Shown here: in pieces, positions 7,244-14,324 of the stretch
How the letters are laid out: each line of letters begins with the position of its first letter
Numbering within the stretch: position 1 is the first letter of the stretch
Assembly (NCBI GenBank): GCA_023431055.1
Contig: JAEYXX010000168.1
Coordinates: 1-20,033 of the forward strand
Origin: Pseudomonadota bacterium
GTDB taxonomy: Bacteria > Pseudomonadota > Gammaproteobacteria > Pseudomonadales > Pseudomonadaceae
Direction of reading: 5' to 3'
Length of the DNA: 20,033 nt
The notes under the pieces: model-generated
Database searches by the model: none
What the model saw: only the letters and a program-made list of their open reading frames with translations
Told to the model about the DNA's origin: nothing
Program-made: the position numbers and the translations under genes

Positions 7244-8191
7244 CTAGCTCGGGTTGCCTTGCGGCCGGTCCGACCGCGGGCGGGTCTGTTCGAGTCTGTT
7301 CACGTAGTCGCGTAGCCAGCCGGCCAGCGCAGTGGGTTCGGCCAGCAGTTGCCAATGACCGGCGCGAACTTCTCGACGAGTCAGCAGTGGCGCCCAGTGC
7401 TGCAAATCCTCGAACAGCTGCGGGCGCACGAAGCGGTCGTGCAACGGCACGATCAGTTGCACCGGCACGCGGGTGCTGCGCGAACGCGGTTTGAACAGAC
7501 TGCGTACGAAGTTGGCGCGATACAGCTGCACGCCGCGCATGCCATCGCTGCGCGGCGTCGGGCTCGGCGGCAGGTTGCGCACGCCTTCGAGGCGCCGCAG
7601 CAGCCAGGGCCAGGCCCGAACCAGGCCCAGGCGCCAGCCCAGTTCCGGCAGCAACGGAATGTGGACGACGGCGATATACCAGGAACTGAACAGTTGCCTG
7701 AGTGCCTGCAGCAGGGCATCAGGTCGGCGCAGGTTCAGGCGCTCGCGCATCCAGTGGCCGACATGGTCGAGGCAGGGGCCGGAGATGCTGGTGTAGGACG
7801 CCAGCAGCGGCTGGATACGCGGCTCGGTCACCGCCTCCCAACTCTGGATCGAGCCCCAGTCATGGGCGACCAGATGCACCGGGCAATCCGCGCTGGTTGC
7901 CTGCAGCACCGCCTCCAGGTCGCGCGCCAGCCGCTCCAGACGGTAGTCGCGCAGACGCTTCGGCATCTCGGATGCACCGCAGCCACGTACGTCGTAGGCG
8001 ACGATTCGATAGTCGCCAGCCAGCTCGCCGATCAGCAGCCGCCAGATTTCGTGGCTGTCGGGATAGCCATGCACCAGCAGCAGGGTCGGGGCGCCGGCCT
8101 TGTCCCAGAGATAGGCCTGCAGGCGCACGCCGTCACCCTGGATGGACAGCCGCTGCGGCTGCAGCACATGGCGTTGCAGCGGCGCGTTCAT
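7244..8191 (-). CDS. Alpha/beta hydrolase, epoxide hydrolase / haloalkane dehalogenase type
   Basis: This 315-residue cytoplasmic enzyme has the alpha/beta-hydrolase fold. The oxyanion motif is HGYPDS (41-46), followed by YDVRGCGAS (66-74). The nucleophile elbow is AHDWGS with Asp111 in place of the serine of esterases, so it resembles epoxide hydrolases and haloalkane dehalogenases that form an ester on aspartate. The likely acid is Asp252 (PLHDRF) and the general base His279 (RAGHWQL). The substrate is unknown; the region between the nucleophile and the acid is the expected cap domain, with Trp and Tyr residues. The start at 8191 (MNAPLQRHVL) is chosen from the onset of family-like sequence; the Shine-Dalgarno is poor, and the frame stays open upstream into the kinase gene without homology-like text. 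It lies 215 bp downstream of the sensor kinase on the same strand. Confidence 0.88.
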   Translation of the reverse strand: MNAPLQRHVLQPQRLSIQGDGVRLQAYLWDKAGAPTLLLVHGYPDSHEIWRLLIGELAGDYRIVAYDVRGCGASEMPKRLRDYRLERLARDLEAVLQATSADCPVHLVAHDWGSIQSWEAVTEPRIQPLLASYTSISGPCLDHVGHWMRERLNLRRPDALLQALRQLFSSWYIAVVHIPLLPELGWRLGLVRAWPWLLRRLEGVRNLPPSPTPRSDGMRGVQLYRANFVRSLFKPRSRSTRVPVQLIVPLHDRFVRPQLFEDLQHWAPLLTRREVRAGHWQLLAEPTALAGWLRDYVNRLEQTRPRSDRPQGNPS

Positions 8192-8364
8192 AAGGCGGCT
8201 TGGCGCCGAGCGGACGGCGAGGCGATGGCGGGCATGGCAGGCTCCGGCAGATGAGAATGACAGCGCTGGCCATTGTTGGCGGCCGATGCGCGCGTGCCTA
8301 GCCGGTCCGCGGTCGGGAGCGGCAAGTCCAACCCTTGGATGGGGGGCGCACCGAACTGAATCCG

Positions 8365-8405
8365 TAGGGCGGGTGCAACCCGCCATCAGCGGTTTGGCGA
8401 ACCGC
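8365..8405. repeat. REP-like double hairpin just after the kinase stop codon
   Basis: Two adjacent perfect hairpins lie here: GGCGGGT-gca-ACCCGCC (8368-8384) and GCGGTT-tggcg-AACCGC (8389-8405). The first is preceded by GTAG, so its opening resembles that of the REP unit at 1108. The pair ends one base before the kinase stop codon (8407-8409). It could act as an mRNA 3'-end stabiliser or weak terminator for the kinase; there is no T tract. Confidence 0.65.
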
Positions 8406-8406
8406 A

Positions 8407-11400
8407 CTAGCCGCGCAACACCAGATGGCGACTGAGCAAGGCGCGCAGGGCCGCCGGCTTGACCGGCTTGGGCAGGTAGTCGAGGCCTGCCGCGTGCACC
8501 TCGGCGACCAGTTCCGGGCGGCCGTCGGCGCTGATCACCACGCCGGGCACCGGTTCGCCCAGGCGCGTGCGTAGCCAGGCCATCAGCTCGGTGCCGGTCT
8601 CGCCTTCGTCGAGGTGGTAGTCCACCAGCGCCAGCTGCGGATGCACATCCTCGCTGAGCAGGTGTTCGCACTCCAGGCGATTGCGCGCCGTCCACACCTG
8701 GCAGCCCCAGCGCGAGAGCAGGCTGTACATGCCGGTGAGGATGCTGTCCTCGTTATCGATGCAGATCACCTGAGTGCCCTGCAGGGGCTGCCCGTCTGCC
8801 GCCGAAACGGTCGGGCCCTGTGGTTTCGGTGCCGGTTTTCTCGCCAGCGGTACGCTGACGCTGAACACGCTGCCCTTGCCCGGCCAGGAACGCACCTCCA
8901 GGCGATGGCCGAGCACGCGGCACAGGCCATCGGCAATCGCCAGGCCCAGGCCCAGGCCTTTCTCGGCGCGGGTCTGGTGGCTATCCAGGCGCTTGAACTC
9001 CTCGAATATCACCTTGCGCTTGTCCTCGGGGATGCCCATGCCGCGGTCCCAGACCTCCATGCGCAATTGCTCGCCTTCGCGGCGTACGCCCAGCACCACG
9101 CGTCCCTTGGCATAGCGGAAGGCGTTGGTCAGGAAGTTCTGCAGCACCCGGCGCAGCAATTTGATGTCGCTGTCGATCCATTGCCGGCTGCCATGCACGC
9201 GCAGATCGATGCCCTGTTCGGCAGCCAGCACGCCGAACTCGGCGGAGAGGGTGTCGAACAGGCTGGACAGGGCGAAGGGATGGCGATCAGGCGTGATCCG
9301 CCCGTTCTCCAGGCGCGAGATATCCAGCAGGTCGGTGATCAGGTCTTCGGCTGAGCGCAGCGAGCTGTCCAGGTGCCTGACCAGCTCCTGGGCTTCGCTG
9401 GGCAGGGCCTCATCCTGATGAGCCAGTGCCGCGGAGAACAACCGCGCGGCATTGAGCGGTTGCATCAGGTCATGGCTGACTGCAGCGAGAAAGCGCGTTT
9501 TCGACTGGTTGGCGGCCTCGGCATGGGCCTTGGCCTCGGTCAGTGCCTGGTTCAGTTTCGACAGTTCGAAGGTCCGTTCGGCGACCCGCTGTTCGAGGCT
9601 TTCGTTGGCGTCCTTGAGGGCGCGTTCGGCTTCGCGGAACTCGGTGATATCGGTGAAGCTCATGACGAATCCACCGCCGGGCATGGGATTGCCGATCAGC
9701 TCGATCACCCGACCATTAGGGAATACCCGTTCATAGCTGTGGGCGGTGCCCTGACGCATCCAGTACAGGCGCTTGGCGACGTTCTCTTCGACATTGCCGC
9801 CACCGAGCATGCCGCGCTCGGCATTGAAGCGGATGATCTCTGCAATCGGCCGCCCCACGTAGATCAGTCCTTCGGGGTACTCGAACAATTCCAGGTAGCG
9901 ATGGTTCCAGGCCACCAGGCGCAGGTTCTGGTCGACCACGCTGATGCCCTGGGTGATGTTCTCGATCGCTCCCTGCAGCAAGGCACGGTTGAACTGCAGC
10001 ACTTCACTGGCTTCGTCGACGATACGCACCACATCCTCGACCTGCATTTCGCGGCCTTCGATGGCGGCCTTGACCACTGCGCGGGTCGACGAGGCGCCGA
10101 GCACGCCAGCGAGCAGACGTTCGGTATGCGCGATCCATTCGCTATTGGCCGGCTGGTTGGGATCGAAGTCCTTGCCTTTTCCCTGGCGCAGAGCGAAGCG
10201 GGTGAAGCTCTGGCGCGCACGTTCCTCGCCGACGAAACGGCTGGAGAGCATCAGCAGGTCGGCCACCTGGACTGCCAGCAGGCTGCGGCCGCTGGGCTTG
10301 GTGCCCAGGTCATGGCCAATGAAACGCCCAGCCTGCCAGTGCTCGGAAACTCGGGTTCGGGAGAACCAGGAAACCCAGGCGAACAGCAGCATGTTGCCAG
10401 CCAGTGACAGCACCACGCCGCGCGTCAGCGGGTCGACCTGCAGGCCGATGGGGGCGTAGAGCAGGGCGGTGAGCCCGGGGAAGCTGTCCAGCGACCAACC
10501 CATGCCACGTGCCGCCAGCGGCAGCACCAGGGTGTAGAACCAGAGCATGGCGCCGAAGATCAGGCCGGCGAATACGCCACGACGGTTGGCCTGCTTCCAC
10601 ACTAGCGCGCCGAACATGGCCGGCGCCAGCTGGCCGATGGCGGCGAACGAAACCTGGCCGATGGTCGCCAGGCTGGTGCCTTCACCGAGCAGGCGATAGC
10701 AGACGTAGGCCAGCAGCAGAATCAGCACGATGCTGACGCGGCGGGCGGTGAGCATCCAGTGGCGAAACGCCTCGAACGGCCGCTCGGTGCTCTGCCGGCG
10801 CAGCAGCCAGGGCAGCAGCATGTCGTTGGAAATCATGGTCGACAGCGCAACCGAGGCGACGATCACCATGCCGGTGGCTGCCGAGGCGCCGCCGATGAAG
10901 GCCAGCACCGCGAGTCCCGGATGGGCTTCGGCCAGCGGCAGACTGATGACGAAGGAATCTGGTGTGATGCCGGCTGGCAGCAGCATCTGGCCGGCCAGGG
11001 CGATAGGGACGACGAACAGTACGGCCAACACCAGATAGGCCGGAAACACCCAGCGCGCCAGGCGCAGGTCCTTGGGCTCGATGTTTTCCACCACGGTGAC
11101 GTGGAACTGCCGCGGCAGGCAGACGATGGCGATCATGGCCATGCCGGTCTGCACCAGCATCGCCGGCCAGTTCACCGCCTCGTTCCAGAAGTCGTCCAGC
11201 TCGGCGGTGTTGTGTGCCTGCTCCAGCAGGTCGTTGAAGCCGTTGTACAGGCCGAAGGTGACGAATGCGCCGACGGCGAGGAAGGCCAGCAGCTTGACCA
11301 GCGATTCGAAGGCGATGGCCAGCACCATGCCGCGGTGGTGCTCGGTGACGTCGAGGTTGCGCGTGCCGAACAGAATGGTGAACAGCGCCAGCGCCAGCGA

Positions 11401-11895
11401 CACGATCAGGGCGGTGTCCTGGGCACTGGTGCCGGTGTCCTGGGCGTGCACGCCGATCAGCAGATTGACACCGAGCACGATGCCCTTGAGCTGCAGGGCA
11501 ATGTAGGGCAGCACGCCGACCAGGCAGATCAGCGCGACGACGATGGCCAGCGACTGCGACTTGCCGTAGCGCGCGGCGATGAAGTCGGCGATGGAGGTGA
11601 TGTTCTCCTGCTTGCTGATCATCACCATCTTCTGCAGCACCCAGGGCATGGTCAGTAGCAGGATGATCGGACCGAGGTAGATCGGCAGGAACGACCACAG
11701 CTGTTCGGCTGCCTGGCCGACTGCGCCGAAGAAGGTCCAGCTGGTGCAGTACACCGCAAGCGACAGCGAGTACACCCAGGCCCGGACTTTCGGTGGCATC
11801 GGCGCGCTGCGGCGGTCGCCATAGAAGGCGATGGCGAAAAGAACGGCCATGTAGATCAGGGCGACCGCGGCGATCAGCCCGGGGGACAGCGACAT
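8407..11895 (-). CDS. mxtR: Sodium/solute symporter-like hybrid sensor histidine kinase (MxtR/CrbS type)
   Basis: This 1162-residue inner-membrane protein begins with about 500 residues of multiple hydrophobic helices of the sodium:solute symporter (PutP-like) fold, e.g. WTFFGAVGQAAEQLW and SKQENITSIADFIAARYGKS. Then come a PAS domain (about 640-745), a coiled coil and HisKA with phospho-acceptor His808 (AAVSHDLMQP), a HATPase domain (NFLTNAFRYAK, DRGMGIPED, GLGLGLAIADG) and a C-terminal receiver (about 1040-1160) with Asp1092 (LVDYHLDEG) and Lys in PKPVKP. There is no output DNA-binding domain, so phosphate must pass to a separate regulator. The architecture and length fit Pseudomonas MxtR (P. 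aeruginosa PA3271, from memory) and Vibrio CrbS, which with a LuxR-type partner (ErdR/CrbR) control acetate use. ATG 11895 has GGAG 5 nt upstream. The exact orthology is an inference. Confidence 0.9.
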   Translation of the reverse strand: MSLSPGLIAAVALIYMAVLFAIAFYGDRRSAPMPPKVRAWVYSLSLAVYCTSWTFFGAVGQAAEQLWSFLPIYLGPIILLLTMPWVLQKMVMISKQENITSIADFIAARYGKSQSLAIVVALICLVGVLPYIALQLKGIVLGVNLLIGVHAQDTGTSAQDTALIVSLALALFTILFGTRNLDVTEHHRGMVLAIAFESLVKLLAFLAVGAFVTFGLYNGFNDLLEQAHNTAELDDFWNEAVNWPAMLVQTGMAMIAIVCLPRQFHVTVVENIEPKDLRLARWVFPAYLVLAVLFVVPIALAGQMLLPAGITPDSFVISLPLAEAHPGLAVLAFIGGASAATGMVIVASVALSTMISNDMLLPWLLRRQSTERPFEAFRHWMLTARRVSIVLILLLAYVCYRLLGEGTSLATIGQVSFAAIGQLAPAMFGALVWKQANRRGVFAGLIFGAMLWFYTLVLPLAARGMGWSLDSFPGLTALLYAPIGLQVDPLTRGVVLSLAGNMLLFAWVSWFSRTRVSEHWQAGRFIGHDLGTKPSGRSLLAVQVADLLMLSSRFVGEERARQSFTRFALRQGKGKDFDPNQPANSEWIAHTERLLAGVLGASSTRAVVKAAIEGREMQVEDVVRIVDEASEVLQFNRALLQGAIENITQGISVVDQNLRLVAWNHRYLELFEYPEGLIYVGRPIAEIIRFNAERGMLGGGNVEENVAKRLYWMRQGTAHSYERVFPNGRVIELIGNPMPGGGFVMSFTDITEFREAERALKDANESLEQRVAERTFELSKLNQALTEAKAHAEAANQSKTRFLAAVSHDLMQPLNAARLFSAALAHQDEALPSEAQELVRHLDSSLRSAEDLITDLLDISRLENGRITPDRHPFALSSLFDTLSAEFGVLAAEQGIDLRVHGSRQWIDSDIKLLRRVLQNFLTNAFRYAKGRVVLGVRREGEQLRMEVWDRGMGIPEDKRKVIFEEFKRLDSHQTRAEKGLGLGLAIADGLCRVLGHRLEVRSWPGKGSVFSVSVPLARKPAPKPQGPTVSAADGQPLQGTQVICIDNEDSILTGMYSLLSRWGCQVWTARNRLECEHLLSEDVHPQLALVDYHLDEGETGTELMAWLRTRLGEPVPGVVISADGRPELVAEVHAAGLDYLPKPVKPAALRALLSRHLVLRG

Positions 11896-11903
11896 GCAGA
11901 CTC

Positions 11904-11936
11904 CGAAACACGCAGTGGAACGAAACAGGACGAAAC
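11904..11936. repeat. Three CGAAAC copies in the kinase leader
   Basis: CGAAAC occurs at 11904, 11921 and 11931 (GTTTCG on the kinase strand), all within 41 bp upstream of the kinase start; the copy nearest the gene touches the GGAG ribosome site. The function is unknown; it could be chance or a leader-binding site. Confidence 0.4.
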
Positions 11937-11972
11937 GATGTTGATCAGTGTTGCACAAAGCCGGACGCTGTC

Positions 11973-11994
11973 GGCTGCGACCAAGGTCGCAGCC
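11973..11994. promoter_or_regulatory. Perfect 10 bp inverted repeat between divergent genes
   Basis: GGCTGCGACC and GGTCGCAGCC are perfect complements separated by AA, in the 202 bp gap (11896-12097) between the kinase and GNAT genes. No T tract follows on either strand, so it is not a normal terminator. It may be an operator, a repeat-family member or an mRNA leader hairpin. The rest of the gap shows no clear promoter boxes. Confidence 0.5.
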
Positions 11995-12097
11995 AAGCGG
12001 GTGTGCTTTGCGACGGGGCTCGATTGTGCAGCAGCGCAGGGCCTGATAGCTTGGTCGGTTTGCGATTCTGCCCAAGGACGGACCCGAGGAAGCCTCT

Positions 12098-12667
12098 ATG
12101 TTCAAGCCGCAGCTGGTGACTTTGCAACGTGGCGCTTTGCGCCTGGAACCGCTCTCCGATGCGGACATCCCGGCGTTGGTAGCGTTGGCCGAGGCCAATC
12201 GCGAAGAGCTGCTGTACATGAGCGGTACCCAGCGGCTGGACTGGTACCGCAGCGCCCTGGCCGATCTGCGCGAGCAGCGCGCACTGCCGTTCGTCATTCG
12301 CCTGGGCGACGAGCTGGTGGGCACCACCCGTTTCGCCGATTTCATGAACACCCTGCCCGCCTGCGAAATCGGCTGGACCTGGCTCGATCGCAGCCAGCAT
12401 GGCAGCGGCCTGAACACCACCATCAAGTACCTGATGCTCCGGCATGCGTTCGACAACTGGGGCATGGTCCGCGTACAGCTGAAAACCGCCGCCAGCAACC
12501 TGCGCTCGCAACGTGCCATCGAGAAGCTCGGCGCCGTGCGCGAAGGGCTTTTGCGCAACCATCGTCGCCTCGCCGATGGCCGTCTCGACGACACCGTGCT
12601 GTACAGCATCACCGACCAGGAATGGCCGGCGCTGCGCGAGGCGATGGAGGCAGGCTTCGGCGCCTGA
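12098..12667 (+). CDS. GNAT-family N-acetyltransferase (RimJ/RimL type)
   Basis: This 189-residue cytoplasmic protein shows the GNAT fold in order: RLEPLSDADIPALVALAEAN, then the central strands PFVIRLGDELVGTTRFADF, CEIGWTWLDRSQHGSGLNTTIKYLMLRHAFD (the acetyl-CoA pyrophosphate region, here with a HGSGLN loop), and VQLKTAASNLRSQRAIEKLGAVREGLLRNHRR, the hallmark of RimJ/RimL-like acetyltransferases of proteins or small amines. The substrate is unknown. ATG 12098 follows GAGGA at 7 nt. It is divergent from the sensor kinase and 5 bp upstream of the AraC gene, suggesting a two-gene unit. In P. aeruginosa I recall a similar trio (PA3269-PA3271), which I have not verified. Confidence 0.92.
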   Translation: MFKPQLVTLQRGALRLEPLSDADIPALVALAEANREELLYMSGTQRLDWYRSALADLREQRALPFVIRLGDELVGTTRFADFMNTLPACEIGWTWLDRSQHGSGLNTTIKYLMLRHAFDNWGMVRVQLKTAASNLRSQRAIEKLGAVREGLLRNHRRLADGRLDDTVLYSITDQEWPALREAMEAGFGA

Positions 12668-12672
12668 GCAGC

Positions 12673-13512
12673 ATGCAGACCCGCGAGCAGACCCGCTTCT
12701 GGCAGGCATCCGCGTTGAGCGGAGTCGAGCTGTTGCAGGCTCGCTACCTCGAACAACGCTTCGCGCCTCATGTCCATGAGGGCTTCGTCTTCACCGTGAT
12801 CGAGCACGGTGCGCAGCGTTTTCACCACCGTGGCAGCGACCACCTGGCGCCACAGGGCAGCATGGTGCTGATCAACCCGGACGAAGTGCACACCGGTTCC
12901 AAGGCGCACGAGGATGGCTGGCGCTATCGCGGCTTCTATCCGGGTAACGATCAGGTGCTGGGGGCGCTGCAGGAACTGGGCCTGGCCAAGACGGGCATGC
13001 CGTCGTTTTCCTTCAGCGTGCTGCATGATCCGCAGTTGCACAGCGCCTTCCTGCAACTGCATCGCCTGCTCGAGGGCGGTGCCGAGGCACTGCAGCAGCA
13101 ACTGGCCTGGCGTGAGGCGATTCTGCTGCTGTTCCAGCACCATGCGCAGCTTGCCGAACCGCCTGCGCCTGGGCGCGAGCCTTTGGCTGTGGCCCGCGCC
13201 AAGCAAATGCTCGCCGAGCGACTGGTCGAGCCGCCGTCGCTGGAAGAGCTGGCGGCTGCGGTCAACCTCTCACCTTTTCACTTCGCGCGCGTATTTCGCC
13301 GCGCGACCGGCTTGCCGCCGCATGCCTGGCTCAAACAGCGTCGCCTCGAACAGGCGCGGGCGTTGCTCAAGACGGGTTGCACGACGGTCGCGGTGGCGAT
13401 GCAGTTGGGCTTCGCCGATCAGAGCCACTTGTCGCGGCAGTTCAAGCAGGTTTATGGCGTGAGCCCAGGTGAATATCGCAGCGCGGTGGCCCGGAGCTGG
13501 CAGCAGGAATAA
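12673..13512 (+). CDS. AraC-family transcriptional regulator
   Basis: This 279-residue protein has an N-terminal cupin-like sensing domain (about 25-160: FAPHVHEGFVFTVIEHGAQRFHHRG, LINPDEVHTGSKAHEDGWRYRGFY, the usual 'AraC_binding' text). A C-terminal double helix-turn-helix occupies about 175-275: LAAAVNLSPFHFARVFRRATGLPPHAW, QRRLEQARALL and VAMQLGFADQSHLSRQFKQVYGVSPGEYR. It should bind a small ligand and DNA; the target is not evident. The start at ATG 12673 is 5 bp after the GNAT stop. The frame is open far upstream through the GNAT gene, but that part is the antisense-like shadow of it. The Shine-Dalgarno (GAGCAGC) is weak, consistent with translational coupling. No terminator is seen after the stop. 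Confidence 0.93.
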   Translation: MQTREQTRFWQASALSGVELLQARYLEQRFAPHVHEGFVFTVIEHGAQRFHHRGSDHLAPQGSMVLINPDEVHTGSKAHEDGWRYRGFYPGNDQVLGALQELGLAKTGMPSFSFSVLHDPQLHSAFLQLHRLLEGGAEALQQQLAWREAILLLFQHHAQLAEPPAPGREPLAVARAKQMLAERLVEPPSLEELAAAVNLSPFHFARVFRRATGLPPHAWLKQRRLEQARALLKTGCTTVAVAMQLGFADQSHLSRQFKQVYGVSPGEYRSAVARSWQQE

Positions 13513-13586
13513 AAAGGTTCTTCGCATTTTCGCGCGGAGGATACGCCCGACACCGGACTGGCAATTACATGTTAGCTGCCGGTGCA

Positions 13587-14193
13587 GGCACTATCCGTTA
13601 GCGCGTCGTCTGATCTGAAGGGTTTCGCCCCTTACGGGCGAGTCACTTTCTCTTGCTTGCCCAAGAGAAAGTAACCAAAGAGAAGGGCACCCCACCATCC
13701 GGCCCCGGCTACGCCGGGGTTTCCTCGCTCCATCACCACTCCAGGGGCACGCTGCGAAGGGCCATCCCTGGCCCATCGCAGCTCTCGCGACATCCATGTC
13801 GCTCAACCCCTTCCACGGTGATTCCACTCGGCCTCCTGAAGGGGATTTGGGCGTCGTCTGTAAGATCGCGGTGAAAGAGCAAAAGCCAGACGCTACCGAC
13901 TTTGATCTGCTGAAGATTTCGCAAGCTCGCGAATAGGTCCCCTTCAGGAGGCCGAGCAGAGGTGTTGCGTAGGGGAGTGAGCCGCATGGATGCGGCGAAA
14001 GGCTTAAAGGGCCAGGGATGGCCCTTGTAAGCCGGCCCCCGGAGCAATGCCGGAGCGAGGGAAGTTTCGCGTAGCGAAACCCGAATGTCGGGGTGCCCTT
14101 CTTTGGCACACCTTTCTTGGGCAAGCAAGAAAGGTGTGGCGCCCGTAAGGGGCGCAACCCAAACGTTCAGCAGACGCGGTAATGGATGGTGCC
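13587..14193. repeat. 607 bp imperfect palindromic element with paired hairpin arrays
   Basis: No gene is supported here. The left arm (13587-13848) and the reverse complement of the right arm (13937-14193) align over nearly their whole length, with ends GGCAC/GTGCC and a central spacer of about 88 bp (13849-13936). Each arm holds six hairpins. Left: 13626-13640, 13645-13672 (11 bp stem), 13703-13719, 13751-13782, 13787-13802, 13807-13844. Right: 14139-14155, 14107-14138 (13 bp stem), 14064-14080, 14001-14033, 13981-13996, 13939-13975. Loops are conserved between arms while several stems differ by compensated substitutions. No target-site duplication was found at the ends. The left-arm text (AAGAGAAAGTAACCAAAGAG) looks like a repeat family I know from many Pseudomonas genomes, often misannotated as short proteins; I cannot name the family. 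Confidence 0.85.
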
Positions 14194-14269
14194 AAGTCAG
14201 TAAGCGATACGCACACAAACTTGCCAGTACGGTGTCAATCCGTACCTTCACCACACTATGCGAAGAGCC

Positions 14270-14308
14270 AAAAAAAACCGGCGCTCCTTGTGGAGGCGCC
14301 GGCTTTTT
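14270..14308 (-). terminator. icmP: Intrinsic terminator of the imelysin gene
   Basis: The stem CCGGCGC+TCC / GGA+GCGCCGG has a TTGT loop and one bulged G, and is flanked by eight A's (U tract for the minus transcript) and five T's on the other side. It lies 16 bp after the imelysin stop codon. Confidence 0.88.
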
Positions 14309-14324
14309 CAGACCGCTATGTCGA

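Noticed and set aside
11938..12672. Upstream extension of the AraC reading frame through the GNAT gene
   Set aside because: The text is Arg/Pro/Ala-rich shadow sequence; AraC homology begins after ATG 12673, and the GNAT frame in the same place is clearly real.
11896..13206. Upstream extension of the kinase reading frame to 13206
   Set aside because: It is antisense to the GNAT and AraC genes and has no family resemblance; a good ribosome site supports ATG 11895.
13591..14157. Open frames inside the palindromic element (for example a 188-codon frame on the minus strand and a 73-codon frame on the plus strand)
   Set aside because: They run through hairpin arrays that occur in both orientations, have no ribosome site, and show low-complexity text of a kind often misannotated from this repeat.
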